Shown piece by piece: positions 25,075 through 32,820 of a DNA stretch of 64,000 nt. Made by a program: the position numbers and the translations under genes. The first letter of the stretch is position 1; every line of letters begins with the position of its first letter. The notes under the pieces are model-generated. The model did not search any database. It was not told where the DNA came from and saw only the letters and a list, made by a program, of their open reading frames with translations. The DNA is from CAWIJJ01 sp963836405 (lineage in GTDB: Bacteria > Acidobacteriota > Terriglobia > Bryobacterales > Bryobacteraceae): assembly GCA_963836405.1 (NCBI GenBank), contig CAWIJL010000007.1, positions 248,001 through 312,000 of the forward strand, given 5' to 3'.

Positions 25075-26295
25075 ATGGACAGCATGGCGGGAGTTCGACG
25101 GCGTTTCGCCACCTTGGAGAAGGTGTTGGACGAAAGGTCGAGGCGGCTTTTGGTCGCGGCGGAGTGTAAAGCGTGGGGGCCAGGCGGCATCTCATCGGTG
25201 TCGCAAGCAACCGGCGTCTCGCGCCAAGTGATCCGGCAAGGGTTGAAGGAGTTGGAACAACCGCCGGTCCGCCCAACTGGACGAATTCGCCGTCCTGGCG
25301 GCGGGCGCAAGAGAGCGAGACAAAAAGACGCGACGCTGGTCGAAGATCTGGAAAAGTTGGTGGAGTCGACCACGCGCGGTGACCCTGAATCCTGTCTGCG
25401 GTGGACATGCAAGAGCGTTCGCAAGTTGGCTGAGGAACTGGACGGGATGGGGCATCGGGTCAGCTACCCGGTGGTTGCGGGACTGCTCCACGAACTGGAC
25501 TATAGCTTGCAGGCTAATCGCAAAACCAAAGAAGGGGAGGCGGATAACCCGGACCGAAACGCGCAGTTTGAACACATCAACAGCAAGGTGCAGCAGTATA
25601 TTGTCCGCAAACAACCAGTGATTTCAGTGGATACCAAAAAGAAAGAATTGGTGGGCGACTTCAAGAATGCCGGGCAGGATTGGCGGCCAAAGGGAGAGCC
25701 GGAAAAGGTTCGAGTGCATGATTTCGTGATTCCCGAACTGCGACGTGCCGCGCCCTACGGCGTATATGATCTGGCCCAGAACATGGGGTGGGTGAGTGTG
25801 GGAGTGGATCACGATACGGCGTCGTTTGCAGTAGAAACGATCCGGCGGTGGTGGCAGGCAATGGGTAAAGAGAAATACCCGCAGGCGCAACAGTTGCTGA
25901 TCACCGCCGATGGCGGGGGTAGCAACGGATCCCGTTTGCGGCTGTGGAAATTGGAATTACAGAGGTTGGCCGACGAAACGGGACTGGCCATCGCCGTGAG
26001 CCACTTTCCGCCGGGCACAAGCAAATGGAACAAGATTGAGCATCGCTTATTCTCCTTCATCAGCAAGAACTGGCGCGGGCAACCATTAACCAGTCTGAAG
26101 GTGATCGTGAGCCTGATTGCGGGAACCACGACACGCAAGGGCCTACAGGTCCACGCCGAGATCGATAGCCGGCCTTATCCGGCAGGCACCAAAGTTCCCG
26201 ACGCGCAGATGGCAGAAATCCGCTTGAGGCGCGACGACTTTCACGGCGAATGGAACTACGAAATCTTGCCTCACAATGAAACTGTTATTTCTTAA
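25075..26295 (+). CDS. ISAzo13-family (DDE_Tnp_ISAZ013) transposase
   Basis: 406 residues from the ATG at 25075. This start gives the same N-terminal length as the second copy in the window and follows a -10-like hexamer by 7 nt. Domains: N-terminal helix-turn-helix (ISSVSQATGVSRQVIRQGLKEL), then a second DNA-binding stretch (RWTCKSVRKLAEEL), and the catalytic core with SVDTKKKELVGDFKNAG (Asp186), LLITADGGGSN (Asp279) and SKWNKIEHRLFSF (Glu322), the expected DDE triad. Intact, so potentially active. Confidence 0.92.
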   Translation: MDSMAGVRRRFATLEKVLDERSRRLLVAAECKAWGPGGISSVSQATGVSRQVIRQGLKELEQPPVRPTGRIRRPGGGRKRARQKDATLVEDLEKLVESTTRGDPESCLRWTCKSVRKLAEELDGMGHRVSYPVVAGLLHELDYSLQANRKTKEGEADNPDRNAQFEHINSKVQQYIVRKQPVISVDTKKKELVGDFKNAGQDWRPKGEPEKVRVHDFVIPELRRAAPYGVYDLAQNMGWVSVGVDHDTASFAVETIRRWWQAMGKEKYPQAQQLLITADGGGSNGSRLRLWKLELQRLADETGLAIAVSHFPPGTSKWNKIEHRLFSFISKNWRGQPLTSLKVIVSLIAGTTTRKGLQVHAEIDSRPYPAGTKVPDAQMAEIRLRRDDFHGEWNYEILPHNETVIS

Positions 26296-26301
26296 CCGTG
26301 C

Positions 26302-27705
26302 CTAAGATTGCAGCCAGGCCTGCGAGCGCGAGTGCAGCGGCGAAGTGACCGCACCTTTCAAAATCGGATCCGCGGTGCTTTCCATGTGCGCCCGCAATTT
26401 CCCGCGAAGGTCGCTGAGCGCTGCGGCGTAGGCAGGCTCGGCGGATACGTCCCTTTGCTCCCATGGGTCCTGCCGCAGGTCGTAAAGCTCATAGAGCGGA
26501 TGATACGCCAGCGCTTGGTTGGGCGGAGTATTCGTGTCCGCGCGCGGACGCCAGGATTGCGACGGGTCCATGAAAGCCGGCGCGGCCGAGAAGTTGACGA
26601 TGAGCTTGTGCGTTTCCGAGCGCACGCTGCGCCGTGGATCGTAGTAATCGTGGTACGTGATCTCGCCGAAAATCAGGTCGCGCGCCGTGTAGCCGCGGCC
26701 GTCCAGAAGCGGGGCCAGCGAGCGGCCCTGCACCTGCCCGGGCGCGGGCACTCCCGCGAGTTCCAGTATCGTAGGCAGGTAGTCCACGTTCGAGATCATG
26801 TTGGGGTGCTGAATGCCGCCATGCCAGCCCGCGCGCGACGGGTAGCGCAGGATGAACGATGTCTGGAGCCCCGGTTCATAAAGCGAACATTTCGCGCGCG
26901 GCATGGCGATACCGTGATCGGTGGTGAAGATCGCCAGCGTGGATTGGTCCAGTCCCAGACTGCGAATGGAATCGAAGACGCGGCCCATCTGCGCATCCAT
27001 GTGCTTCACCGCGCCCTGCAATTCGGCCAGTTCGGCACGCGTGCCCTCGGTATCCCGCAGGTAGGGCGGCACGGTGACGCCATGCGAACGGTCGGGCTGG
27101 AGCCGGTCGCCGAGAAAGTTCTGGTCGAGCGTGCGGTCCTTCCGCCCCAGGCGGTGCGGCTCGATGCAGCCCGCCTGGATATAAAACGGCTTCCCGGGCT
27201 CGCGCGCGAAGCCCTGTAATTTCGCGATGACGGAGTCGGCCATTTCTTTGGCCGTCCCCGCGGCGGAGTACTCGTCGAGGCCGCACCGTTTGGCGCCCGA
27301 GTGGGTCTCGTGCAGAACACCGGCGCCGCAGGTCGAGTAACCCGCGCCGCCCAGGATCTGGCCCAGGTGGCGTTCGCTGTCGTTCAACTCCCAGGCGAAA
27401 TTGGCGTGCGTCAGTCCCATGACGCCGTTCGAATGCGGGTACCGGCCGGTGAAAATGGAGGCCCGCGAAGGGCTGCATTGGGGCGCGGTCGCAAAACTGC
27501 GCTCGAAGCGCACACCCTCCGCGGCGAACCGATCCAGGTTCGGCGATTGTACGCCGTCTACGCCGTAGCAATGGAGGTGCTGGCCCAGGTCGTGGCAGTG
27601 CAGCACCACGATGTTGGGCCGCGTTTGTGCGGAGGCCACCCTCGAAAGCAAGGGCGCGGAAAGTGCGCCGGTGGCGGCGCGGCGGGTTAAAGTAGTCGGC
27701 TTCAT
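26302..27705 (-). CDS. Sulfatase, cysteine-type, Tat-exported
   Basis: 467 residues from the ATG at 27705, which overlaps the upstream stop as ATGA and begins a twin-arginine signal (TLTRRAATGALSAPLL). The active-site motif CSPSR (Cys77 to Arg81) followed by ASIFTGRYPHSNGV is the signature of sulfatases whose Cys is converted to formylglycine by FGE. Metal-binding LHCHDLG and FTTDHGIAMPRAK are present. The overall pattern is closest to heparan N-sulfatase/N-sulfoglucosamine sulfohydrolase-like enzymes, so an exported polysaccharide or glycosaminoglycan desulfation role is likely. No FGE gene is in the window. Last gene of a four-gene minus-strand overlap chain. Confidence 0.92.
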   Translation of the reverse strand: MKPTTLTRRAATGALSAPLLSRVASAQTRPNIVVLHCHDLGQHLHCYGVDGVQSPNLDRFAAEGVRFERSFATAPQCSPSRASIFTGRYPHSNGVMGLTHANFAWELNDSERHLGQILGGAGYSTCGAGVLHETHSGAKRCGLDEYSAAGTAKEMADSVIAKLQGFAREPGKPFYIQAGCIEPHRLGRKDRTLDQNFLGDRLQPDRSHGVTVPPYLRDTEGTRAELAELQGAVKHMDAQMGRVFDSIRSLGLDQSTLAIFTTDHGIAMPRAKCSLYEPGLQTSFILRYPSRAGWHGGIQHPNMISNVDYLPTILELAGVPAPGQVQGRSLAPLLDGRGYTARDLIFGEITYHDYYDPRRSVRSETHKLIVNFSAAPAFMDPSQSWRPRADTNTPPNQALAYHPLYELYDLRQDPWEQRDVSAEPAYAAALSDLRGKLRAHMESTADPILKGAVTSPLHSRSQAWLQS

Positions 27706-28556
27706 TCGCTGTAGACCGTTTCTACTGTATCCTCGGGCGCGCGTTCCGGCAACGGACACCAGGCGGGCTCACGTGCGTTCTCGAAGCGGTCCGTGCAGGC
27801 GCAAAGGAAGCGATGCTCGTCCGCGCTCCACTGCTGGCGGTCCACCTGGATGGTGGTGCCGTCCAACCGGATCAGGTTGAAGGCGTTCGGCTCGCCGCGG
27901 CCGCGCGTGGAAGTGGCCGTTCCGGCCTGCACGAAGATGGCGGACCGTTCCTTCAGACGGTAGCGAACGGCCGTACGTCCGGCGTGGCTGATGTGCATGT
28001 GCCCGGCCAGTAGAAGGTCGATGCTCTTCGCGAACCGCCCCATGGCCATGCGGGCTCGTCCCACCAGTTCGCTGCGATGGTAGGTTCCCTTGAGGTCGAA
28101 GGGATGATGCGTGACCAGCACTTTCCATCGCCCGTCCCCCGCCGCGCACAGCCGGCGCTCCACTTCGCGCACCTGCCACTCGCTGATTCGTCCGCCGCGC
28201 AGGGGCAGCGTGCGGGCGGTGTTGACACCCAGGATCGCCAGTTCGTCGTCTTCGAAATGCGGGCTCAGGTCCGCGGCGATGAACTCGCGGTACCAGCGCA
28301 GGCCCACGATAAAGCGGCGCCAGATCTTGCCGAACGGCAGGTCGTGATTTCCGGGGACGAGAATTCGCGGCTCGGGCAGTTGCCGGACGAAGTCGCGCGC
28401 CTGCTCGAATTCGCGTCGGTTTCCCCACTGCACGAAGTCGCCGGAAACCACGGTCACGTCGGGACGCGCCGCATGCACCGCTTCCACCAGCGGCGCCACC
28501 GTCTCCAACGCCACCTTCCCGAAGTGCAGGTCCGAGAGATGCGCCAGCACCCTCAT
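27702..28556 (-). CDS. Calcineurin-like metallophosphoesterase
   Basis: 284 residues from the ATG at 28556; an upstream open extension is duplicated DNA and is not used. Metallophosphoesterase motifs in order: LAHLSDLHFGK (DxH), VVSGDFVQWGN (GDxx), LVPGNHDLPFG (GNHD), VTHHPFD and LAGHMHISHAG (GHxH). These bind two metal ions. The class hydrolyses phosphomono- or diesters; this subgroup resembles Icc/cpdA-like or UDP-2,3-diacylglucosamine hydrolase-like enzymes. It is overlapped 4 nt at each end by its neighbours, with the chimeric ORF upstream and the sulfatase downstream. Confidence 0.92.
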   Translation of the reverse strand: MRVLAHLSDLHFGKVALETVAPLVEAVHAARPDVTVVSGDFVQWGNRREFEQARDFVRQLPEPRILVPGNHDLPFGKIWRRFIVGLRWYREFIAADLSPHFEDDELAILGVNTARTLPLRGGRISEWQVREVERRLCAAGDGRWKVLVTHHPFDLKGTYHRSELVGRARMAMGRFAKSIDLLLAGHMHISHAGRTAVRYRLKERSAIFVQAGTATSTRGRGEPNAFNLIRLDGTTIQVDRQQWSADEHRFLCACTDRFENAREPAWCPLPERAPEDTVETVYSE

Positions 28557-28666
28557 TCGCCGTCCCCGACGCGAGCGGGCTCCCGCGGCGCCCTGCGGCT
28601 TCCCCGCGGAACCACCAGCTTCAGAGCTTTCGGCACCGTCCGGTATTCGAGCGGCGATTGCAGGCG
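28404..28666 (-). repeat. Tandem duplication, copy 1 (263 bp)
   Basis: About 97% identical to 28667-28929, with roughly eight substitutions. It contains the first ~50 codons of the metallophosphoesterase gene and a copy of the last ~37 codons of the lipid kinase gene. Confidence 0.9.
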
Positions 28667-28819
28667 CTCGAATTCGCCCCGGTTTCCCCACGGCACGAAG
28701 TCGCCGGAAACCACGGTGACGTCGGGACGGGCCGCATGCACCGCTTCCACCAGCGGCGCCACCGTCTCCAACGCCACCTTCCCGAAGTGCAGGTCCGAGA
28801 GATGCGCCAGCACCCTCAT
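28553..28819 (-). CDS. Chimeric 88-aa ORF created by tandem duplication
   Basis: Residues 1-51 copy the metallophosphoesterase N-terminus (LAHLSDLHFGK ... VVSGDFVPWGNRGEFE), and residues 52-88 copy the lipid kinase C-terminus (RLQSPLEYRT ... EPARVGDGE). The frame is open throughout and the gene keeps ATGA overlaps with both neighbours, because 263 bp equals 88 codons plus stop minus the 4-nt overlap. The metal-binding GNHD and GHxH motifs are missing, so it cannot be an active phosphoesterase. It may be a neutral by-product whose translation maintains coupling down the operon. Confidence 0.6.
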   Translation of the reverse strand: MRVLAHLSDLHFGKVALETVAPLVEAVHAARPDVTVVSGDFVPWGNRGEFERLQSPLEYRTVPKALKLVVPRGSRRAPREPARVGDGE

Positions 28820-28929
28820 TCGCCGTCCCCGACGCGAGCGGGCTCCCGCGGCGCCCTGCGGCTTCCCCGCGGAACCACCACCTTCAGAGCCTTCGGCAGC
28901 GTCCGGTATTCGAGCGGCGATTGCAGGCG
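28667..28929 (-). repeat. Tandem duplication, copy 2 (263 bp)
   Basis: Covers the true 3' end of the lipid kinase gene and the 5' part of the chimeric ORF. Directly adjacent to copy 1 in the same orientation. Confidence 0.9.
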
Positions 28930-29763
28930 CACCACCTCGCCGTCGAGCGAGACGCCGATCTGCCGGCGCCGCGTTTCGATCGCCACGCGGGTCGCGCGAA
29001 TGCGCTCGAACTCGCGGCTGCCGTCAAAGCTTCCGGTGAGCACGCGCAAGATCAGCCGCGGCATGGCCAGGCGGCTCTGGTCCTTGAGCACGTAGACCCA
29101 GAGCGAACCTTCCGTCATGCTTGCGCGCTCCCACGGGCGGGAGCCCTCCATCGCGTGTTCGTTGTTGGCGATCAGTACCCAGGCGCTGCGCCTTTGCAGG
29201 TCGAGGCCGCCGCTCGACAGGCGGAGGGTCAGCAACGGATACCTCCGCAGCATGGCCAGACACGCGGCGAGAATCGCGGGAACGGCCTTCCAGCCGCGGT
29301 CTTCGCGTTTGTGGCGCTCGAAAAAATAAGCGGGGTAAAGGCCGATTACCGAATTGTTGATAAAGGTGAAGCCGTTCACCTCGGCCGCATCCGCTTCCAC
29401 CGCCACTCCCCCGGCCGCCGCTTGCGCCGCTTCCTCGAAATCCAGCGGAATGTCCATGTCGCGCGCGAAATGGTTCAGCGTGCCCACCGGCAGCACGCCC
29501 ATGGCCGCGCCGCTGCCGCTCAACGCCGCCGCCACCGCGCGTAAAGTGCCGTCGCCGCCGGCCGCCAGCACGAGATCCGCACCGCCGCGCACCGCTTCCG
29601 CCGCCAGCTCTCGCACATCGGACCCGGCCGACACGCGAACCACGCGGCACTCCACGCCCGACCGCGCCAGGATTTCCGTCAGCCACCGCGCCGCGCCGTC
29701 CTTGTCTTTCCAGCCCGCCGCATCGTTCAGAATGGCCACGGCCTTGGTTTGGTGGGTTTGCAT
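28816..29763 (-). CDS. Diacylglycerol kinase/YegS-BmrU-family lipid kinase
   Basis: 315 residues from the ATG at 29763 (an upstream in-frame ATG at 29805 adds 14 residues). The nucleotide-binding motif LAAGGDGTLRAVA near residues 67-80 and GVLPVGTLNHFARDM near 96-110 are the signature of DAGK catalytic-domain proteins that phosphorylate lipids such as diacylglycerol or sphingosine-like bases. VNGFTFINNSVIGLYP and the C-terminal beta sandwich (DGEVVRLQSPLEY) fit the family. Its stop overlaps the chimeric ORF's start as ATGA. Confidence 0.92.
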   Translation of the reverse strand: MQTHQTKAVAILNDAAGWKDKDGAARWLTEILARSGVECRVVRVSAGSDVRELAAEAVRGGADLVLAAGGDGTLRAVAAALSGSGAAMGVLPVGTLNHFARDMDIPLDFEEAAQAAAGGVAVEADAAEVNGFTFINNSVIGLYPAYFFERHKREDRGWKAVPAILAACLAMLRRYPLLTLRLSSGGLDLQRRSAWVLIANNEHAMEGSRPWERASMTEGSLWVYVLKDQSRLAMPRLILRVLTGSFDGSREFERIRATRVAIETRRRQIGVSLDGEVVRLQSPLEYRTLPKALKVVVPRGSRRAPREPARVGDGE

Positions 29764-29867
29764 ACCGCGCGCGCTCGATGCTTTAACCTGCACGCGCGTT
29801 TCCAACCGATACTATGGCTCGTCGCAGCATCGCGTCCCAGTAGTCCCCTGCCAACGCAAGATTCGTT

Positions 29868-29873
29868 TATGCT
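29868..29873 (+). promoter_or_regulatory. -10-like hexamer TATGCT
   Basis: TATGCT lies 6 nt before the ATG at 29880 with no ribosome site in between. Confidence 0.35.
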
Positions 29874-29879
29874 TTGTGC

Positions 29880-30143
29880 ATGAACGACAGATTCACGAGG
29901 GTTTGCCTGGTAACCGTGATCGTATTGCTCTCCGTGATCGCCTTCAGGCCGTATGTTCACCCTGATGAAGCGCACGCCGCCGCCCAAAAATGGCAATACA
30001 AAACCGCCATCGCAGAGTCCAGCGATGTCGCCGTAGACGAAGTGCTAAACAAGTACAGCAACGACGGGTGGGAGCTTGTTGCTTCCACCATCAATCCGCA
30101 ATACGGGCCCTTTGGCGTAGTGTTGTTGATTTTTCGCAAGTGA
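29880..30143 (+). CDS. Small exported protein, DUF4177-like
   Basis: 87 residues from the ATG at 29880. An N-terminal hydrophobic signal (RVCLVTVIVLLSVIAF) is followed by a WQYKTAIAESS strand, a VLNKYSNDGWELVAS segment and a final GVVLLIFRK strand. The 'Y...LN.....GWELV' arrangement is the hallmark of short DUF4177-type proteins. The role is unknown. Confidence 0.7.
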   Translation: MNDRFTRVCLVTVIVLLSVIAFRPYVHPDEAHAAAQKWQYKTAIAESSDVAVDEVLNKYSNDGWELVASTINPQYGPFGVVLLIFRK

Positions 30144-30194
30144 GAAAATCGGACAGGCAAAGATGTAATGACACCAACCAACCCTCGCCCGTTG

Positions 30195-30200
30195 TATACT
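30195..30200 (+). promoter_or_regulatory. -10-like hexamer TATACT
   Basis: TATACT lies 9 nt before the GTG at 30210. No ribosome site separates them. It supports the GTG as start rather than the ATG at 30168 upstream of the hexamer. Confidence 0.4.
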
Positions 30201-30209
30201 TCCGGAATC

Positions 30210-31247
30210 GTGACCAGACGAAGCCTGATCGGAATTGCCGCCGCCATGCCGCTTGCCGCCGCCTCACCCGCTGCCGCTCCGGCCAATGTGAAGCTCGGAA
30301 TCGACCTGTTCAGCTTGCGTTCGCAGGGCTGGACTCCCATTCAGTTGCTCGAATACACCGCCAGGCAAAAGGCCACGGTGGTGCATTTCTCCGAGATCCG
30401 CTTTATCGGCGGGCTCGAGCCGGAGAACCTGCGCGCCGTCGGCCGGCGGGCGAAGGAACTGGGGATCGAAATCGAGATCGGGATGAAGTCCATCTGCCCG
30501 ACGTCGAAGATGTTCGATGCGAGTGCGGGTACGGCGGAAGAACAACTCGCGAAGATGATCGATTCGGCCGGCATCGTCGGTTCGCATATCGTGCGCGCGG
30601 TGCTGGGCAGCGCGGAAGACCGGCGTCCCGGGCCCATCGAGCGGCATATCGAGAGTACCGTGAAGGTGCTCCGCGCGATGCGCTCGCGAGTCATGGATGC
30701 GAACCTGCACGTGGCCATCGAAAACCACGCCGGAGACATGCAGGCGCCCGAACTGAAGACGCTGATCGAAGAGGCCGGCAAGGATTTCGTCGGCGCCTGC
30801 ATCGATTCCGGCAATCCGTTGTGGACCCTCGAGGACCCGCACGTGACCCTCGAGACGCTCGCGCCCTACGCGCTCACCAGTCACGTGCGCGACAGCGCCG
30901 TCTGGAAGGTGCCGGAGGGCGCCGCCGTTTCCTGGGTCCGCATGGGTGAAGGAAATGTGCGGATCGACGAATACGTAAGCAAATACGCGACGCTGTGTCC
31001 CGGGCGCGCGCTGTCCCTCGAATCCATCGTTATGGGTCCTCGGCTGTTCGCTTACCGCTCGCCGGCGTTCTGGGACGCCTACCGCGACGTGCCGGCCTGG
31101 GAATTCGCCCGCTTCCTCGATATCGCCGAGCGCGGCCAGCCCCGTCCCGCCGAACCGCGCCTGGCCCGCGATGCCGCCGTGCAAAAGGAGCGGGAGGATC
31201 TCGAAGCCAGCCTGCAATACACGCGCAAGCTGCTCGCGATGGAGTGA
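30210..31247 (+). CDS. Tat-exported sugar isomerase/epimerase-like TIM-barrel protein
   Basis: 345 residues from GTG 30210, chosen because it opens directly with a twin-arginine signal (TRRSLIGIAAAMPLAAA) and follows a -10-like TATACT. The barrel resembles xylose-isomerase-like proteins: VKLGIDLFSLRSQGW, VVHFSEIRFIGGL, LGIEIEIGMKSICP, LHVAIENHAGDM (metal-binding Glu), VGACIDSGNPLW, LTSHVRDSAVW and a C-terminal Glu in LESIVMG. Substrate unknown. Upstream of esterases but separated by 100 bp. Confidence 0.85.
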   Translation: MTRRSLIGIAAAMPLAAASPAAAPANVKLGIDLFSLRSQGWTPIQLLEYTARQKATVVHFSEIRFIGGLEPENLRAVGRRAKELGIEIEIGMKSICPTSKMFDASAGTAEEQLAKMIDSAGIVGSHIVRAVLGSAEDRRPGPIERHIESTVKVLRAMRSRVMDANLHVAIENHAGDMQAPELKTLIEEAGKDFVGACIDSGNPLWTLEDPHVTLETLAPYALTSHVRDSAVWKVPEGAAVSWVRMGEGNVRIDEYVSKYATLCPGRALSLESIVMGPRLFAYRSPAFWDAYRDVPAWEFARFLDIAERGQPRPAEPRLARDAAVQKEREDLEASLQYTRKLLAME

Positions 31248-31347
31248 GGCCGCGCGCCGCCGCAACCGCCCGCCACCGGTTCCCAGTTGACACGGAGGCT
31301 CCCGATCATTTATTGTGGCCTCGAACTAAATACACTCGAGGTGTCCC

Positions 31348-32820
31348 ATGCAGAATCGCTTCCGCGTCTCCGGGTGCTCTCTCGCGGCGCTGCTGATTTG
31401 TGGACTCCCGTCCGCCCTGTCCGCTCAAACGGACACTGCCGGTTGGACCACCGCCCAGGACCATCAAAACATGATGGACCAGCTCGGGATCCGCAAGCTG
31501 CGTTCGGGCCCAAGTGGAAACGAAAGCGCGCCGAATCACGCCAACTACGATCCGGCGCTTGCCAACCCCTTTCCCAATCTGCCCGACGTGCTGAAACTCA
31601 AAAACGGGAAGAAGGTCACCTCCGCCAAAATGTGGTGGGAGCAGCGGCGCCCGGAAATCGTCGAGGATTTCGATCGCGAAGTTCTCGGCCGCGTTCCCAA
31701 GGTGGTTCCCAAGGTCACCTGGACGGTAACCAAGACGGTCCAGGAAAAGGTCGGCGGGCTCCCTGTCACCGGCAGGCGCCTCGTCGGTCACGTCGATAAC
31801 TCCGGCTTCCCGGGGATTAATGTGGACATTTCGCTGATCCTGGTCACGCCCGATAACGGCGCCGGCAAAGCTCCCGTCATGATGATGTTCCGCGGCGGCG
31901 GCCTCCCCGGCGAGCCTCCACCCGTCTTCCCGGGACGCGGCCCCGCCGGTGCCGGACGCGCCGGACGCGGCCCCGCCACCCCTCCGGCCCCCGCGGCTCC
32001 CGCCGACCCGCCCGCCACCGATCAACTGATTGCCGACGGCTGGGGCTACGCTTTCCTCAACCCGTCCAGCGTCCAGGCCGATAACGGCGCCGGCCTCACC
32101 AAAGGCATCATCGGCCTCGTCAACAAGGGCCAGCCCCGCAAGCCCGACGATTGGGGCTCCCTGCGCGCCTGGGCTTGGGGCGCCTCCCGCGCCTTGGATT
32201 ACCTCGAGACCGACCCCGCCGTGGACGCGAAACACGTCGGCATCGACGGCGTCTCCCGCTATGGCAAGGCGGCCCTCGTCACCATGGCCTACGATCCGCG
32301 CTTCTACATGGTGCTGGTCGGATCGAGCGGTGAAGGCGGCGCCAAGCTCCATCGCCGCAACTGGGGCGAAGCGGTCGAGAATCTCACCGGCTCGGGCGAG
32401 TATCACTGGATGGCCGGCAATTTCCTCAAGTACGGCGCCGAAGAGGCCGATTTCGGCAGCAAGAACGCCGGCGACATCCCGGTGGACGCGCACGAACTGA
32501 TCGCCCTCTGCGCGCCCCGCCTCACCTTCATCAGCTACGGCGTCCCCGAGAAGGGCGACGCGAAGTGGCTCGATCACCAGGGCAGCTACATGGCCGCCGT
32601 CGCCGCCGGGCCCGTCTTCCGCCTGCTCGGCGCCAAGGATCTGGGCACGTCCGACGACTACAACAAGGAAGCGATGCCCGCCGTCAACGTGAGCATGCTG
32701 AACGGTCAGCTCGCCTGGCGGCAGCATGACGGCGGCCACACCGACGGGCCCAACTGGAAGTACTTCATCCCCTGGGCCGACAAGTTCATGAAGCGGACTC
32801 CGCCGCGGAAGGCCCAATGA
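31348..32820 (+). CDS. CE15-like glucuronoyl esterase-type alpha/beta hydrolase, exported
   Basis: 490 residues with a signal peptide (SLAALLICGLPSALSAQ). The nucleophile sits in GVSRYGKAAL (Ser303), the carbohydrate esterase family 15 motif (GxSRxGK); ELIALCAPRLTF and the HDGGH segment (His460/His464) supply the usual C-terminal features. CE15 enzymes cleave ester bonds between glucuronic acid on xylan and lignin alcohols. A Gly/Arg/Ala/Pro-rich insertion covers about residues 194-224. It overlaps the next gene by 4 nt (ATGA). An alternative is a related acyl esterase of unknown specificity. Confidence 0.85.
   Translation: MQNRFRVSGCSLAALLICGLPSALSAQTDTAGWTTAQDHQNMMDQLGIRKLRSGPSGNESAPNHANYDPALANPFPNLPDVLKLKNGKKVTSAKMWWEQRRPEIVEDFDREVLGRVPKVVPKVTWTVTKTVQEKVGGLPVTGRRLVGHVDNSGFPGINVDISLILVTPDNGAGKAPVMMMFRGGGLPGEPPPVFPGRGPAGAGRAGRGPATPPAPAAPADPPATDQLIADGWGYAFLNPSSVQADNGAGLTKGIIGLVNKGQPRKPDDWGSLRAWAWGASRALDYLETDPAVDAKHVGIDGVSRYGKAALVTMAYDPRFYMVLVGSSGEGGAKLHRRNWGEAVENLTGSGEYHWMAGNFLKYGAEEADFGSKNAGDIPVDAHELIALCAPRLTFISYGVPEKGDAKWLDHQGSYMAAVAAGPVFRLLGAKDLGTSDDYNKEAMPAVNVSMLNGQLAWRQHDGGHTDGPNWKYFIPWADKFMKRTPPRKAQ

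Larger units (their letters stand above)
25018..26302 (+). mobile_element. ISAzo13-family insertion sequence, copy 1 (1285 bp)
   Basis: The ends form imperfect terminal inverted repeats of about 20 bp (17 matching; both contain GTTAA.AAATAACA): left end from 25018, right end to 26302. A TAA flanks both sides (25015-25017 and 26303-26305), consistent with a 3-bp target duplication. One transposase fills the element. The insertion falls precisely between the stop codons of the PEP-CTERM gene and the convergent sulfatase gene. Confidence 0.82.

Noticed and set aside
28557..28691. Longer start for the metallophosphoesterase
   Set aside because: The upstream codons belong to duplicated kinase/chimera sequence and would ruin the ATGA overlap.
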